This document shows positions 21,861 to 31,562 of a stretch of 64,000 bases of DNA, one piece after another. The notes beneath the pieces were generated by a model that made no database searches, had not been told where the DNA came from, and was given only the letters and a program-made list of their open reading frames with translations. Source of the DNA: Bacteroidota bacterium (GTDB lineage: Bacteria; Bacteroidota; Ignavibacteria; Kapaibacteriales; UBA2268); contig SCSM01000013.1 of the NCBI GenBank assembly GCA_004322215.1, positions 62,001 to 126,000 of the forward strand, given 5' to 3'. A program made the position numbers and the translations under genes. How positions within the stretch are numbered: the first letter of the stretch is position 1; the number at the start of each line of letters is the position of its first letter.

Positions 21861-21957
21861 TTCTTTTTTTTGTAATTTCGCTTCAGTATATAAGTGTCAT
21901 AAGTTCAAAAAAAGTTTCATTATATTATCAGGGTTTTTATTTATTAGACGTTTTTTT

Positions 21958-22839
21958 ATGAAAAAGTTTCGATTTTATATATTTTATTATTTATTATTAT
22001 CTTTTTTCCTGCTCCAGTGCTCATCAGTAAAAACGAACAGTGAAAACAAGCACTTTATCTGGAAGATAAACTCCGGCAAAGCGACTGTTTATCTTCTCGG
22101 CTCGATTCATCTTGCAAAAGAATCGCTGTATCCCCTGGAACCGCTAATCGAATCTTCTTTCGCTGAATCTGACAATCTCGTCGTTGAACTTAATATAGAC
22201 AAAATAAATCCTTCCGAACTTATGAAGAAGGTATTATACCAGGATGGTAATACATTAGAGGCAAATGTCTCACCGGAAATATATGCTAAGCTGAAATCAA
22301 TGTTCGATAAAAACGGAATTCCCCGGTTAGTATATGAAAAAGCACATCCCTGGTTTGCGACTGTCATGCTCGTCAATTTCGAATTAAAGGCAAACGGTTA
22401 TGACGAAAAAAATGGGATTGACCAGCATTTCCTGAATAAAGCCGATGAGAAAAGAATTCTCGAACTCGAATCGGCTGATGAACAATTAAGCTTATTCAAT
22501 GAATTTGACAAATACTCGGAAGAATTCGTCGAATACTCACTTTCTGATTTGAAAAACACTACCGAACAGGTTGACGAACTTTATGAAGCATGGAAAACCG
22601 GGAATACTAAGCTCTTCGAGCAATTGATTGACGTTACAACCGAAGATAATCCGAAGCTTGAGGTTATTTTCAACAAACTCATTAAAGAGAGAAATATCAA
22701 AATGGCTGACAAAATTGCCGGTTACCTCGAATCAAATGAAAAGTATTTCGTCGTTGTTGGTGCCGGGCATATTGTTGGAAAAACCGGAATACTCAATTTA
22801 TTGAAAGAAAAAAATAAATATAAAATTGAACAGTTATAA
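21958..22839 (+). CDS. TraB/GumN family lipoprotein
   Basis: Lipobox SFFLLQCSS; TVYLLGSIHLAKESLYPL...; VVVGAGHIVGKTGILNLLKEKN. Confidence 0.88.
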   Translation: MKKFRFYIFYYLLLSFFLLQCSSVKTNSENKHFIWKINSGKATVYLLGSIHLAKESLYPLEPLIESSFAESDNLVVELNIDKINPSELMKKVLYQDGNTLEANVSPEIYAKLKSMFDKNGIPRLVYEKAHPWFATVMLVNFELKANGYDEKNGIDQHFLNKADEKRILELESADEQLSLFNEFDKYSEEFVEYSLSDLKNTTEQVDELYEAWKTGNTKLFEQLIDVTTEDNPKLEVIFNKLIKERNIKMADKIAGYLESNEKYFVVVGAGHIVGKTGILNLLKEKNKYKIEQL

Positions 22840-22868
22840 ATTTATTTTTCCAATTATTTAAGAATATT

Positions 22869-23288
22869 ATGGCAAACGATTATTCAGATTACTCAGTTTT
22901 GATTGTTGACGACAACCAACCCTTCAGACAGGTTTTGAAGAGTCTTATCGAGATTAATTTCAATGCAAAAGTTTTCGAGGCAAACCATCCTAAGGAGGCA
23001 TTTGAGTTCCTTGAAAAAAATATTCCACAACTCATCATTATGGATATGGAAATGCCATATATGGATGGATTGACTGCCGTTAAGAAAATTCGTGAAGTTC
23101 CTGCTTTGATGAATATCCCGATTGTTATCTGTACGGTTTTGAGCGAAACAAATCTCGTTGTCAGATTGGGTGAATTAAAAATCAGGGACTATATTCTGAA
23201 AAACACTGATGTTAAAACACTCATAAAAAAATTCACCGATATTTTCCTTGATATTGAAAATAAAAACATCGTTTTTTGGTCAACCTGA
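22869..23288 (+). CDS. Single-domain response regulator (receiver)
   Basis: YSVLIVDDNQPFRQVLKSLIE...LIIMDMEMPYMDGLTAVKKIRE. Confidence 0.92.
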   Translation: MANDYSDYSVLIVDDNQPFRQVLKSLIEINFNAKVFEANHPKEAFEFLEKNIPQLIIMDMEMPYMDGLTAVKKIREVPALMNIPIVICTVLSETNLVVRLGELKIRDYILKNTDVKTLIKKFTDIFLDIENKNIVFWST

Positions 23289-24373
23289 TGGCAGAAAGTA
23301 TCGTAAAATTAATCGAGTCAAATGAATTCCCACCTATCATTTGTTTATTCGGGGAGGAGGAATTTCTTGTTGACGATGCATACACCAAACTCTTGAATCA
23401 TCTCTGTCCGGACGACAACTCACGCTACGACCTTGATATTCTCGATTTCGACGAAATGAAACTGGCTCTTGCCATAGAAAATCTTCTGAAAAGCTGCAAT
23501 ACTATCCCATTCATATCGGCACGCAGAGTTGTCGTAGCTAAGCGATTCGAGAAAGCAATGAGCGGCAGAATTTCCGTGAAATCCGAAGAGTATGCAAAGC
23601 TTCAGAAGTTTTTCAGCTCACCCCCTGCAACTACTTGCTTGATTATTATTTCAGCTGACGAAAACCTGAAAGGATTCAATGCTGCAAAAGGAGGTAAGAG
23701 TAAGGATAAATTAGACAAGCTCCTCAAGGATGCAAAATTCCCTTACAACCTGATTCTCGAAAAGCACACCTGGTTTGAGTTTCCTAAAGTTTATGAATCG
23801 GAGCTTTCCTCGTGGGTAAGCCGCAGATTCAAAGAACTTGGGAAAAAGATTGAACCCGCTGCTGCCGAGCTTCTCGTGGCTCAAAGCAATCCCAACCTGA
23901 GAGACGTCGACAATGAAATCGAAAAGATTCTTCTCTATATTGACGAGAAAAATGAAATCACACTCGATGATGTTACTTTCATAGTCGGCTCATCGCGTGT
24001 CTATAACATTTTTGAATTGCAGAAAGCAATAGGCAAACGAAAAATGGGCGAGGCACTTATGATAGTCGAAAACATGCTCGCAAACGAACGCCAGGAAATG
24101 CTCATTATGACTATGCTCACACGCTACTTCATCGCTCTCTGGAAGCTAATCGAAGAATCGGGAAAAACCAACAACAATTATCAGCTTGCCGGCAAAGTCG
24201 GCATCAATCCTTTTTTCGTAACGGAATATTTGCACGCACTATCTTTTTATTCTCCTGCTGAAATCGAGAACGCTTTTCTTTTGCTTTGCGAAACAGATGA
24301 AAAGCTGAAATCCACCTCCACCGACTCACTCTACTTAATCCAGAATATGCTCGTAAGAATCATGAAAAAGTAA
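23288..24373 (+). CDS. holA: DNA polymerase III subunit delta
   Basis: PPIICLFGEEEFLVDDAYTKL...; NPNLRDVDNEIEKILLY; TGATG overlap with upstream gene. Confidence 0.88.
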   Translation: MAESIVKLIESNEFPPIICLFGEEEFLVDDAYTKLLNHLCPDDNSRYDLDILDFDEMKLALAIENLLKSCNTIPFISARRVVVAKRFEKAMSGRISVKSEEYAKLQKFFSSPPATTCLIIISADENLKGFNAAKGGKSKDKLDKLLKDAKFPYNLILEKHTWFEFPKVYESELSSWVSRRFKELGKKIEPAAAELLVAQSNPNLRDVDNEIEKILLYIDEKNEITLDDVTFIVGSSRVYNIFELQKAIGKRKMGEALMIVENMLANERQEMLIMTMLTRYFIALWKLIEESGKTNNNYQLAGKVGINPFFVTEYLHALSFYSPAEIENAFLLLCETDEKLKSTSTDSLYLIQNMLVRIMKK

Positions 24374-24379
24374 TTACTC

Positions 24380-25049
24380 TGTCATTCTGAGCAAAGCGAA
24401 GAATCTTCTTAAATCGTAAATCGTTAATCATTATTCTTAAATATTAATCTCTCTTCCTTGAGAAAGGGCAGTGTTGGTGTAAAAACAAATATAACAATTC
24501 TATCTCGTAGAGATTATATGTCTATAGAAAAACGAATACCCGCTCCCACACTTATCCTGTATGGATTAAATATCGGTGACATCGAATCACTTCCACCAAA
24601 CATTTTCCCGTAGGGAATAAATATTAGTATCACTGAGTCTCGCTGAGTTTGGTTCGGGCAGTGACGCAGAGGACGCAGTTTGTCTGAACGGTGATTTGTG
24701 CGATTAGTGTTATTGTGATGATGAGATTAACCTCACACTTTAGTGTGAGGTGGCTCACATAATCTGCAACTGTCTTGCATAGTGCCCCCATGCTGAAGCA
24801 AGGGGTAAATTCTCACACAAAGGAGGCAAATTTTCTGAGTGGGGATTTGTGTGATTAATGTGATTGTGATGATTTTATTTTATACAATTCCCTGACCATT
24901 CATCTCAGGATAGGAGTTTATAAATAATTATATATATAATCCATAAGGTATAATATTGTGAGCGGGGATTCTTTTTTCTATAGATATGTAATCTCTACAA
25001 GATAAAAGAGCTTATATACTGTGGATTTTGAACCGAGTTCAGAATGACA
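24380..25049. repeat. ORF-poor region bounded by nested inverted repeats (MITE-like candidate)
   Basis: Outer 11-bp IR TGTCATTCTGA (24380-24390)/TCAGAATGACA (25039-25049); inner 68-bp IR 24501-24568/24937-25004, 56/68 identical by hand. Confidence 0.7.
24731..24750. repeat. Perfect hairpin CCTCACACT-TT-AGTGTGAGG
   Basis: 9-bp perfect stem read directly. Confidence 0.9.
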
Positions 25050-25121
25050 AATAAATTTTTTTCCAATTTATAAATGTTATAACTTGCATTTGATACGATA
25101 TTTGATAAATCCTGAAAGTGA

Positions 25122-25814
25122 ATGAACGAAAACATATACAAATTGACTTTTAAAGATAACATTATAGATGCGATTCTTTGCCTTGATGCAGTACTGCCGG
25201 GCAGGGAGTTTTTTTCCTTTTTTAAAAATATTCCGGTTGTTGCGGCTGACGGTGCATCATTCAAGTTGTATGAATATTCGTTAATTCCTGATTATATAAT
25301 CGGTGACCTCGATACCTTTTTATCAAATCCATTGTCGGAAGAATTGAGAACAAGAGCTGAGGTTATTCATTTGCCTGAACAGGAAACAAACGATTTCGAA
25401 AAGTCGCTCAATTTTTGCTATAAGAAGAATTGGAAAAATATTTTGATTGTCGGATTTCACGGCGGTGCCTTGGAGCATACACTTAACAACTGGAGCATTT
25501 TGAAGAAATTCTGTAGGATTTTGAATCTATGTGTTTATGATGAAGAAAGGTATGCGATACCAATTTTTAATTCGATAAGATTTTCACCGAAGGTGACTGA
25601 AAAAATATCAATTATACCGCAGCCGAATGTGAATTTGACAACAATAGGATTACAGTGGGAGCTAAATAATGAGGAACTGGAGCTTGGCAGAAGGGAAGGT
25701 ATTAAGAACATTGCCATTGCTGAAGCAATTGAAATAAAATTGAATAACGGGGAGTATTTATTATTTATTGACCATAGATTACCAAAATTCCCGGTATTTG
25801 AAAAATTGAAATAA
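25122..25814 (+). CDS. Thiamine pyrophosphokinase
   Basis: VVAADGASFKLYEYSLIPDYIIGDLDTF; EQETNDFEKSLNFC; GFHGGALEHTLNN. Confidence 0.87.
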   Translation: MNENIYKLTFKDNIIDAILCLDAVLPGREFFSFFKNIPVVAADGASFKLYEYSLIPDYIIGDLDTFLSNPLSEELRTRAEVIHLPEQETNDFEKSLNFCYKKNWKNILIVGFHGGALEHTLNNWSILKKFCRILNLCVYDEERYAIPIFNSIRFSPKVTEKISIIPQPNVNLTTIGLQWELNNEELELGRREGIKNIAIAEAIEIKLNNGEYLLFIDHRLPKFPVFEKLK

Positions 25815-25886
25815 ATACACTAAATTTATATGAGGTGCGTTTAAAGAAATCTATTTTGTTAATTTTTATACCACAAAAGAATTAAT

Positions 25887-26618
25887 ATGCAAAAAGAAAT
25901 CCACTCACAGTGGAGCACACATCTTGAAAAGGATATTGAAATTGCTGTTTACGGGCGATATGGATATGCCATACTTTTATTCCCGACTTTCACAGACGAA
26001 GAGCTCGAATGTGAAAAGTTCGGTTTGCTCGAATCAATATCAACCGGGATAAAGAAGGGAAAATACAAAGTATTTTCCATTCCGAGCGTGAATTTCGAAA
26101 GCTGGCTTAACGATAAAAAATCGCCGCAGGATAAGTCTTACCGCCATTTCCAGTACAATAATTTCATAATCGAGGAAATGGTGCCATTTATATTCGGAGA
26201 GTGTGGTGGACCTGTGCCAATAATAACATGCGGTGCATCTATCGGAGCATATCATGCGGCAAATTCATATTTCCGCAGACCGGATATTTTCTATGGAATG
26301 ATTGCCATGAGCGGGACATATAATATCGAACATCTTGCTCACGGATTTTTCGATGAAAACTGCTATTTCAATTCACCCGTACACTACCTGCCAAACCTGA
26401 CTGACAGCTACTGGCTGTCATTTCTTGCCAATAAAAAGCATTGCTATATTTTATCAGGCACGGGCGAAAACGAATTTCCTGAGAACTCAACACATATTTC
26501 GAGTATATTGAAGAGCAAGGGTATTCCTCATGAACTCGACATTTGGGGACCCGAATGGGACCACAACTGGGATACCTGGAAGGCAATGCTGCCGAAGTAC
26601 CTGGACGAGAAATTTTAA
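25887..26618 (+). CDS. Esterase-family alpha/beta hydrolase
   Basis: ITCGASIGAYHAANSYFRRPDIFYGMIAMSG (GxSxG-like nucleophile elbow); GPEWDHNWDTWKAMLPKYL. Confidence 0.82.
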   Translation: MQKEIHSQWSTHLEKDIEIAVYGRYGYAILLFPTFTDEELECEKFGLLESISTGIKKGKYKVFSIPSVNFESWLNDKKSPQDKSYRHFQYNNFIIEEMVPFIFGECGGPVPIITCGASIGAYHAANSYFRRPDIFYGMIAMSGTYNIEHLAHGFFDENCYFNSPVHYLPNLTDSYWLSFLANKKHCYILSGTGENEFPENSTHISSILKSKGIPHELDIWGPEWDHNWDTWKAMLPKYLDEKF

Positions 26619-26619
26619 A

Positions 26620-27384
26620 TTAATCTCTCCCAAGAATTTTTACGGCAGGTATTTCGTTTAGCAATTGGTGATAGTAAAGGAAATGCAGGGTGAATTCGAG
26701 TGCATGCTCGAAATTATCGTTCCATCTGAACAATAATCTTCCATCACGCGGTGCGAAATCTTTTCCGGCAGGCAGTTGCTCGATGATTTTTATTTCGGTT
26801 TTATCTGATGCGAGTGAGGCAATAATTTCAGGGAGATTTTCAAAGTGCTGTTCGGCTTTGCAAACCCAGAAAGCAAGCGGCAGAGCGGTTTCGTTCAAAT
26901 CGAACCATTCTTCGCTTATGTCGAGTGTAATCCTGCCTTCTTTCTCGCCGTTCCAGGTGATAACAATATCGGAAGTTTTTGTCATTTCATCGATTGTTTG
27001 ATGCTTTTTCTCGATTTCCGGAAATAGGTTGTACCGTTCACCTAGAATAAGTTTTCCGATTGTTATCATAAAATCGTCGGGGAAATCCGAAGTGAAAATT
27101 TTTACATTTTTGAGTTCTTTAGAAAGAATTATTGTACCTGCTTCTGTATATGATTCAGATATAAGTGCAGGATCTGGGATTACACGGTAATCGGCAACCA
27201 AAATGCCTTTTGCATAATCCATTGGTGTGAATAATGCAGCATCTACTTTGTTGCCGAGCAGAAGAGCAGAACACTCGCATTCGCTCAAACGGTACAGGTT
27301 AATTTCTCCGCTTTGGATGAATTTATCTTTATTGAGCAATAATTCATCATATACAGGATTATTCGGAACTGCAAGCTTTAACAT
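26620..27384 (-). CDS. MqnA/periplasmic-binding-fold-like protein (possible menaquinone futalosine pathway)
   Basis: ALLLGNKVDAALFTPMDYAKGILVADYRVIPDPALISES...; ISEEWFDLNETALPLAFWVCKA resembles MqnA W..wTGLPfvfAvW region. Confidence 0.5.
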   Translation of the reverse strand: MLKLAVPNNPVYDELLLNKDKFIQSGEINLYRLSECECSALLLGNKVDAALFTPMDYAKGILVADYRVIPDPALISESYTEAGTIILSKELKNVKIFTSDFPDDFMITIGKLILGERYNLFPEIEKKHQTIDEMTKTSDIVITWNGEKEGRITLDISEEWFDLNETALPLAFWVCKAEQHFENLPEIIASLASDKTEIKIIEQLPAGKDFAPRDGRLLFRWNDNFEHALEFTLHFLYYHQLLNEIPAVKILGRD

Positions 27385-27410
27385 TTTATTCTTTCATTAA
27401 AATAGTAAAA

Positions 27411-28727
27411 TCAATCATCATTAAAATCGAGAGGTAAAAATAAAAGTGTCAACATACCGGGTATTGTCATAATAACGCTTATGGAAAAGAACCAGAAATA
27501 TCCCACTTGCTCCTGGATTACACCGCTGATGAATCCGGGGAGCATCATACCGAATGCCATTATGCCGGTAGAAATTGCATAATGTGATGTTTTAAATTTA
27601 CCCTTCGATATATACAGCAAATATACCATATAAGCGGTAAATCCCAAACCGTATCCAAGCTGTTCGATTATTATGCATATTTGGATTATGGGATGGAAAC
27701 TAATAACAGAGCCGTCTCCCAACAACCACGAAAAGTCAATTGACATTAAATATAAGGGTTTTGTCCAAGCCATATAAACAAATAAAACAGTGGGAGTGTT
27801 CATGCTGAGAGCGAGGAACCAAACTAATTTTTTCAGACCATATTTTTTGATTAACCAGCCCCCAATGATTCCACCAGCAAGTAATGAAATTATTCCAACA
27901 GTGCCATAGTAAATGCCAACCTCGCTCAATCCGAGCCCCAAACCGCCGAGTTGAGGTTTATCGAGAAAGAATGGCTGAGCCATTTTCAAAAGCAATGCTT
28001 CCCCGAACCTGTATAATAATATATAAGCGAGTATGATACCTATTTTTGTCTGCGAAAAATACTCTCTGAAAATTTGTTTATAAGGAACCGAATCAGTTTT
28101 ATCTTTAACCGGTTTATCGGTTTCCGGATAAGGGAGAATATATGCATGATACAAATACAATAGCAGGAAAACAGCACCCGCAATTATGAAAGCTACAGTC
28201 CAGCCGATTTTCATGTTTCCGGATTTACCCGAACTAATCCAGCCGGCAACATAGAGCAGGACACCACCTGAAAAAATCATTGCCACCCTGTAGAAGGTGC
28301 TCCTGATACCTGTAAAAAATGCCTGGTCTTTTTTATGGAGTGCATGGAGATAAAAACCATCTGTTGCGATGTCGTGGGTTGCCGATAAAAAGGCAATTGC
28401 AGTAAAAAGAATTAAGGATATATAAATAAATCCAGACAAATTCAATGTCAAAGCGACTATTCCAAAACAAATTGCAATTGCCAATTGCATCCATAGAACC
28501 CATTTTCTCTTTGTGGCAATAGAATCAACGAAGGGACCCCAAAAGAGTTTGATTGACCAGGGGAGATATAAGAAACTCGTAAAACCGATGAACAAATTCG
28601 ATACATCGAGCGATTTGTACATTGCCGTTGATAATTGGTTGACAATTACCCAGGGGATGCCTTCGGCAAAGTATTGACTTGGAACATACCACCAGGGATT
28701 TCTTTTATTATTGGAATTATCTGCCAT
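27411..28727 (-). CDS. MFS transporter, AmpG/PAT-like
   Basis: ~12 hydrophobic segments; YFAEGIPWVIVNQLSTAMYKSLDVSNLFIGFTSFLYLPWSIKLFWGPFVD; HDIATDGFYLHAL. Confidence 0.85.
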   Translation of the reverse strand: MADNSNNKRNPWWYVPSQYFAEGIPWVIVNQLSTAMYKSLDVSNLFIGFTSFLYLPWSIKLFWGPFVDSIATKRKWVLWMQLAIAICFGIVALTLNLSGFIYISLILFTAIAFLSATHDIATDGFYLHALHKKDQAFFTGIRSTFYRVAMIFSGGVLLYVAGWISSGKSGNMKIGWTVAFIIAGAVFLLLYLYHAYILPYPETDKPVKDKTDSVPYKQIFREYFSQTKIGIILAYILLYRFGEALLLKMAQPFFLDKPQLGGLGLGLSEVGIYYGTVGIISLLAGGIIGGWLIKKYGLKKLVWFLALSMNTPTVLFVYMAWTKPLYLMSIDFSWLLGDGSVISFHPIIQICIIIEQLGYGLGFTAYMVYLLYISKGKFKTSHYAISTGIMAFGMMLPGFISGVIQEQVGYFWFFSISVIMTIPGMLTLLFLPLDFNDD

Positions 28728-28835
28728 ATATTATTTTAATTAAATTTATGCAAAATTAGGGATTAATTATGTGTTCAATAATAAAAAAAATCCACAGCAC
28801 AAATGTACCGTGGATTATATTTACAAATAATATAC

Positions 28836-29177
28836 TTATTGACCTTGTTGAGGTATCGGTGCCGGCGGCGGCTTCAATGGGCTTTGCTGTTCAGCGGGGA
28901 TTTGAGCACCCTGGGTAACCGGCTTTTGCATTTGCTCGACTTCAGTATGAATGAAGAATTTGTTCGCAGCAATGATAAGAATTAAAATTATTGCAGCGAT
29001 AACCTTAGTTACTTTTGCCAGCATATCGTTTGCCCTCTGCATACCGAATACAGCACCGAACTGGGCACTCAAACCACCGAATGTGGCAGTGAGGTCGCCC
29101 TTGCCGGGTTGAAGCAATACTGCAAGAATCAACAGGATTGCGCCGATTATACCTATAATAGCTAATATAGAAAACAT
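28836..29177 (-). CDS. secG: Preprotein translocase subunit SecG
   Basis: LLQPGKGDLTATFGGLSAQFGAVFGMQRANDMLAKVTK; two TM segments; Pro/Gln-rich tail. Confidence 0.92.
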   Translation of the reverse strand: MFSILAIIGIIGAILLILAVLLQPGKGDLTATFGGLSAQFGAVFGMQRANDMLAKVTKVIAAIILILIIAANKFFIHTEVEQMQKPVTQGAQIPAEQQSPLKPPPAPIPQQGQ

Positions 29178-29256
29178 AATATCACCTTAATTCGCATTAA
29201 TTTAGCTTACAAATTTAGTTAAAAACAGGATTTATAACAAATTTTTACTTAATTAT

Positions 29257-29952
29257 TCACTTTTGATTTACTATCAGTCCATCCCCCATAGTCAGAATTC
29301 TTTCGGATGCATCTGCTATTTGCTGGCTGTGAGTGGCTATTAAAATTGTCAGTTGTCTTTCTTTTCGCAGTGAAATAATCAGTTCGAGAATTGAATTGGC
29401 ATTTGCCGAATCGAGGTTTCCTGTGGGTTCGTCGGCAAAGATGATTGCGGGTTCGTTTATAAGTGCTCTTGCGATGGCAACTCTCTGCTGCTCACCTCCT
29501 GATAATTCCGATGGCTTGTGATTGTGTCTTTCGCTTATTCCTACTTGTGCCAACAACTCTTTTGCTTTTGTTTCAGAAAGGGAAAATGATTTGCCGTTAA
29601 TCAAAGCAGGCATCATCACATTTTCGAGCGAAGTAAATTCAGGTAATAAATGATGGAACTGAAATACAAAGCCGATATGATTGTTCCTGACTTTTGATAA
29701 TTGAGTATCATTCATTTTAGTATAATTGCAAGAATCACCATTTATGTTGAGTAATATATCACCTGAATCGGGTTTATCGAGCGAGCCGAGCAGATGGAGC
29801 AGCGTGCTTTTTCCCACGCCTGAGGGACCCATTAATGCGACAAACTCACCTTTTTTCAATTCAAGAGAAACTCCTTTAAGTACAGGCAATTCCTTACCGG
29901 CTGATTTGGTGTATGTTTTTTTAATGTTACTGGCTTTTAAAATCAAATCCAT
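29257..29952 (-). CDS. lolD: ABC transporter ATP-binding protein, LolD/MacB type
   Basis: Walker A GPSGVGKSTLLH, signature LSGGEQQRVAIARAL, Walker B IIFADEP; FQFHHLLPEFTSLENV. Confidence 0.88.
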   Translation of the reverse strand: MDLILKASNIKKTYTKSAGKELPVLKGVSLELKKGEFVALMGPSGVGKSTLLHLLGSLDKPDSGDILLNINGDSCNYTKMNDTQLSKVRNNHIGFVFQFHHLLPEFTSLENVMMPALINGKSFSLSETKAKELLAQVGISERHNHKPSELSGGEQQRVAIARALINEPAIIFADEPTGNLDSANANSILELIISLRKERQLTILIATHSQQIADASERILTMGDGLIVNQK

Positions 29953-30072
29953 TTTTGTTATTTATATGCTTCGACTACTCTCAGCATGACTTATATTTAT
30001 TTAATAAATTATTTTAAAAAAAGCAGGGACACAAAATTTTGTGTCCCTACAATTCAAGACATTAATTTAAAT

Positions 30073-31545
30073 TTATTTCAAAATTCTCATAGCAACCCTG
30101 CGGTTCATAGCACGTGCTTCATCCGTTGTTTCTTTTTTCAGGGGCTGTTTTTTGCCATAACCTACAGTTTTGATGCGGTTAGCTTCGATTCCAGCATTAA
30201 TTAGGTAATTCTTTACAGAATTTGCCCTGTCTTGGGATAATTTGTTGTTATATTCATCTGAACCGACATCGTCAGTATGGCCTTCAATTTGAATTTTAAT
30301 ATTTGGATTTGCACGTAGGAATTCCACAACTCTTTCAAGTTCAGGAACAGATTCGTCTTTTAACTCTGTTTTGTCGAAATCAAAGAAAACGAGGAGCCGT
30401 GTGTTGCCGCTTTCGAGAGGAGAAAGATAGATATTCTTTGTTTCTTCATGTCCTGTTTCTGTTGGGAGCACTTCATACCTGTCACTATAGAAAAGGTAAC
30501 CGTCTCTTTGTGAAGTGATTGAATAAGTTTTACCGGGCTGGAGTACGACAAAATAATTACCTGTAACATCATCGCTTCTCAAATCGGCAACTTTTTTGCC
30601 GGAGCGTAAATCCGTAACAGTAATTTTACTTCCCAAGGGCTGATTAGTCATAGCATCTTCAACAGTACCCTGGACAAGAACGACAGCATCGGAAGCATAA
30701 GGATTGGGAACAGCCATATATATATCGAGACCGCCGGCTCCACCAGACCTGTCTGATGAAAAGTAAGCAATGTCGGAATTTGCTTTTGCCACATAGAAAA
30801 ATTCATCGGATGAGGAATTAATCGGTTCGCCTGCATTTACAGGTGAAGAAAAACTCCCCCCCTGATATTTGGTTATATAAATATCGAAGCCGCCTTTGCC
30901 TCCGTCTTTATTGCTTGCAAAGGACATAGATTTATTATCAGCACCAATAACCGGGGACATTTCATCTGATGGAGTATTGACAGGACTGCCAATGTTTACG
31001 GCTTTAGACCAGCCGTCACGTGTGCCTGTGGACATATAAATATCTGAGCCGCCTTTGCCATCGGGTCTGTCGCTTGCAAAGAAAAGTGTATTGCCGTCAC
31101 TCGAAAGTGCGGGCTGAGAATCCCAATCGGGTGAATTAACATTTGGTCCAAGGTTTTGCACATCGGTCCATTCTCCGTTGACTTTTTTTGCACTATATAA
31201 ATCAGTTCTTCCCAAACCTTCTTTACCAGCTTCGTAAGCGGCAAATACCATGAACTGACCATCGGGCGTAACTGCTACAGAGCCGATTTGTTCGCCGTCA
31301 TTGACATCGCCTTTCAATTCTTCGGGAACAGTCCAGCCATCTGAGGTTCTTTCGACAACGTAAACTTTTTGACCGTCGTCGCGGTCAGAAGTGAAATAAA
31401 TCAAACGACCGTTTTGCGTTAATGATGGTGCGAAATCATCGGAAGAACTGTTGAAATCTACGGTAATAATATCAACTTTTTTTTGCTGTGCAAATACTAA
31501 AGATGATGCAATAAAAATAACAAGTAATATATATATTTTTTTCAT
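30073..31545 (-). CDS. PD40 beta-propeller repeat - OmpA-domain outer membrane protein
   Basis: Signal peptide; repeated GRLIYFTSDRDDG/NTLFFASDRPDGKGGSDIYMS/KSMSFASNKDGGKGGFDIYI; OmpA motif KIQIEGHTDDVGSDEYNNKLSQDRANSVKNYLINAGI. Confidence 0.93.
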   Translation of the reverse strand: MKKIYILLVIFIASSLVFAQQKKVDIITVDFNSSSDDFAPSLTQNGRLIYFTSDRDDGQKVYVVERTSDGWTVPEELKGDVNDGEQIGSVAVTPDGQFMVFAAYEAGKEGLGRTDLYSAKKVNGEWTDVQNLGPNVNSPDWDSQPALSSDGNTLFFASDRPDGKGGSDIYMSTGTRDGWSKAVNIGSPVNTPSDEMSPVIGADNKSMSFASNKDGGKGGFDIYITKYQGGSFSSPVNAGEPINSSSDEFFYVAKANSDIAYFSSDRSGGAGGLDIYMAVPNPYASDAVVLVQGTVEDAMTNQPLGSKITVTDLRSGKKVADLRSDDVTGNYFVVLQPGKTYSITSQRDGYLFYSDRYEVLPTETGHEETKNIYLSPLESGNTRLLVFFDFDKTELKDESVPELERVVEFLRANPNIKIQIEGHTDDVGSDEYNNKLSQDRANSVKNYLINAGIEANRIKTVGYGKKQPLKKETTDEARAMNRRVAMRILK

Positions 31546-31562
31546 ATTTTTTCTCCTTTCAA

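Noticed and set aside
24676-24886. Possible CRISPR-like repeat units
   Set aside because: Only two diverged copies, irregular spacing, no cas genes in the window
25050-25121. TPP riboswitch upstream of the thiamine pyrophosphokinase gene
   Set aside because: No CTGAGA…ACCTGA core found
24995-25264. Minus-strand ORF 89 aa upstream of thiamine pyrophosphokinase
   Set aside because: Overlaps the start of a recognisable CDS and includes repeat sequence (…NSVQNPQ… from the dispersed TCAGAATGACA word)
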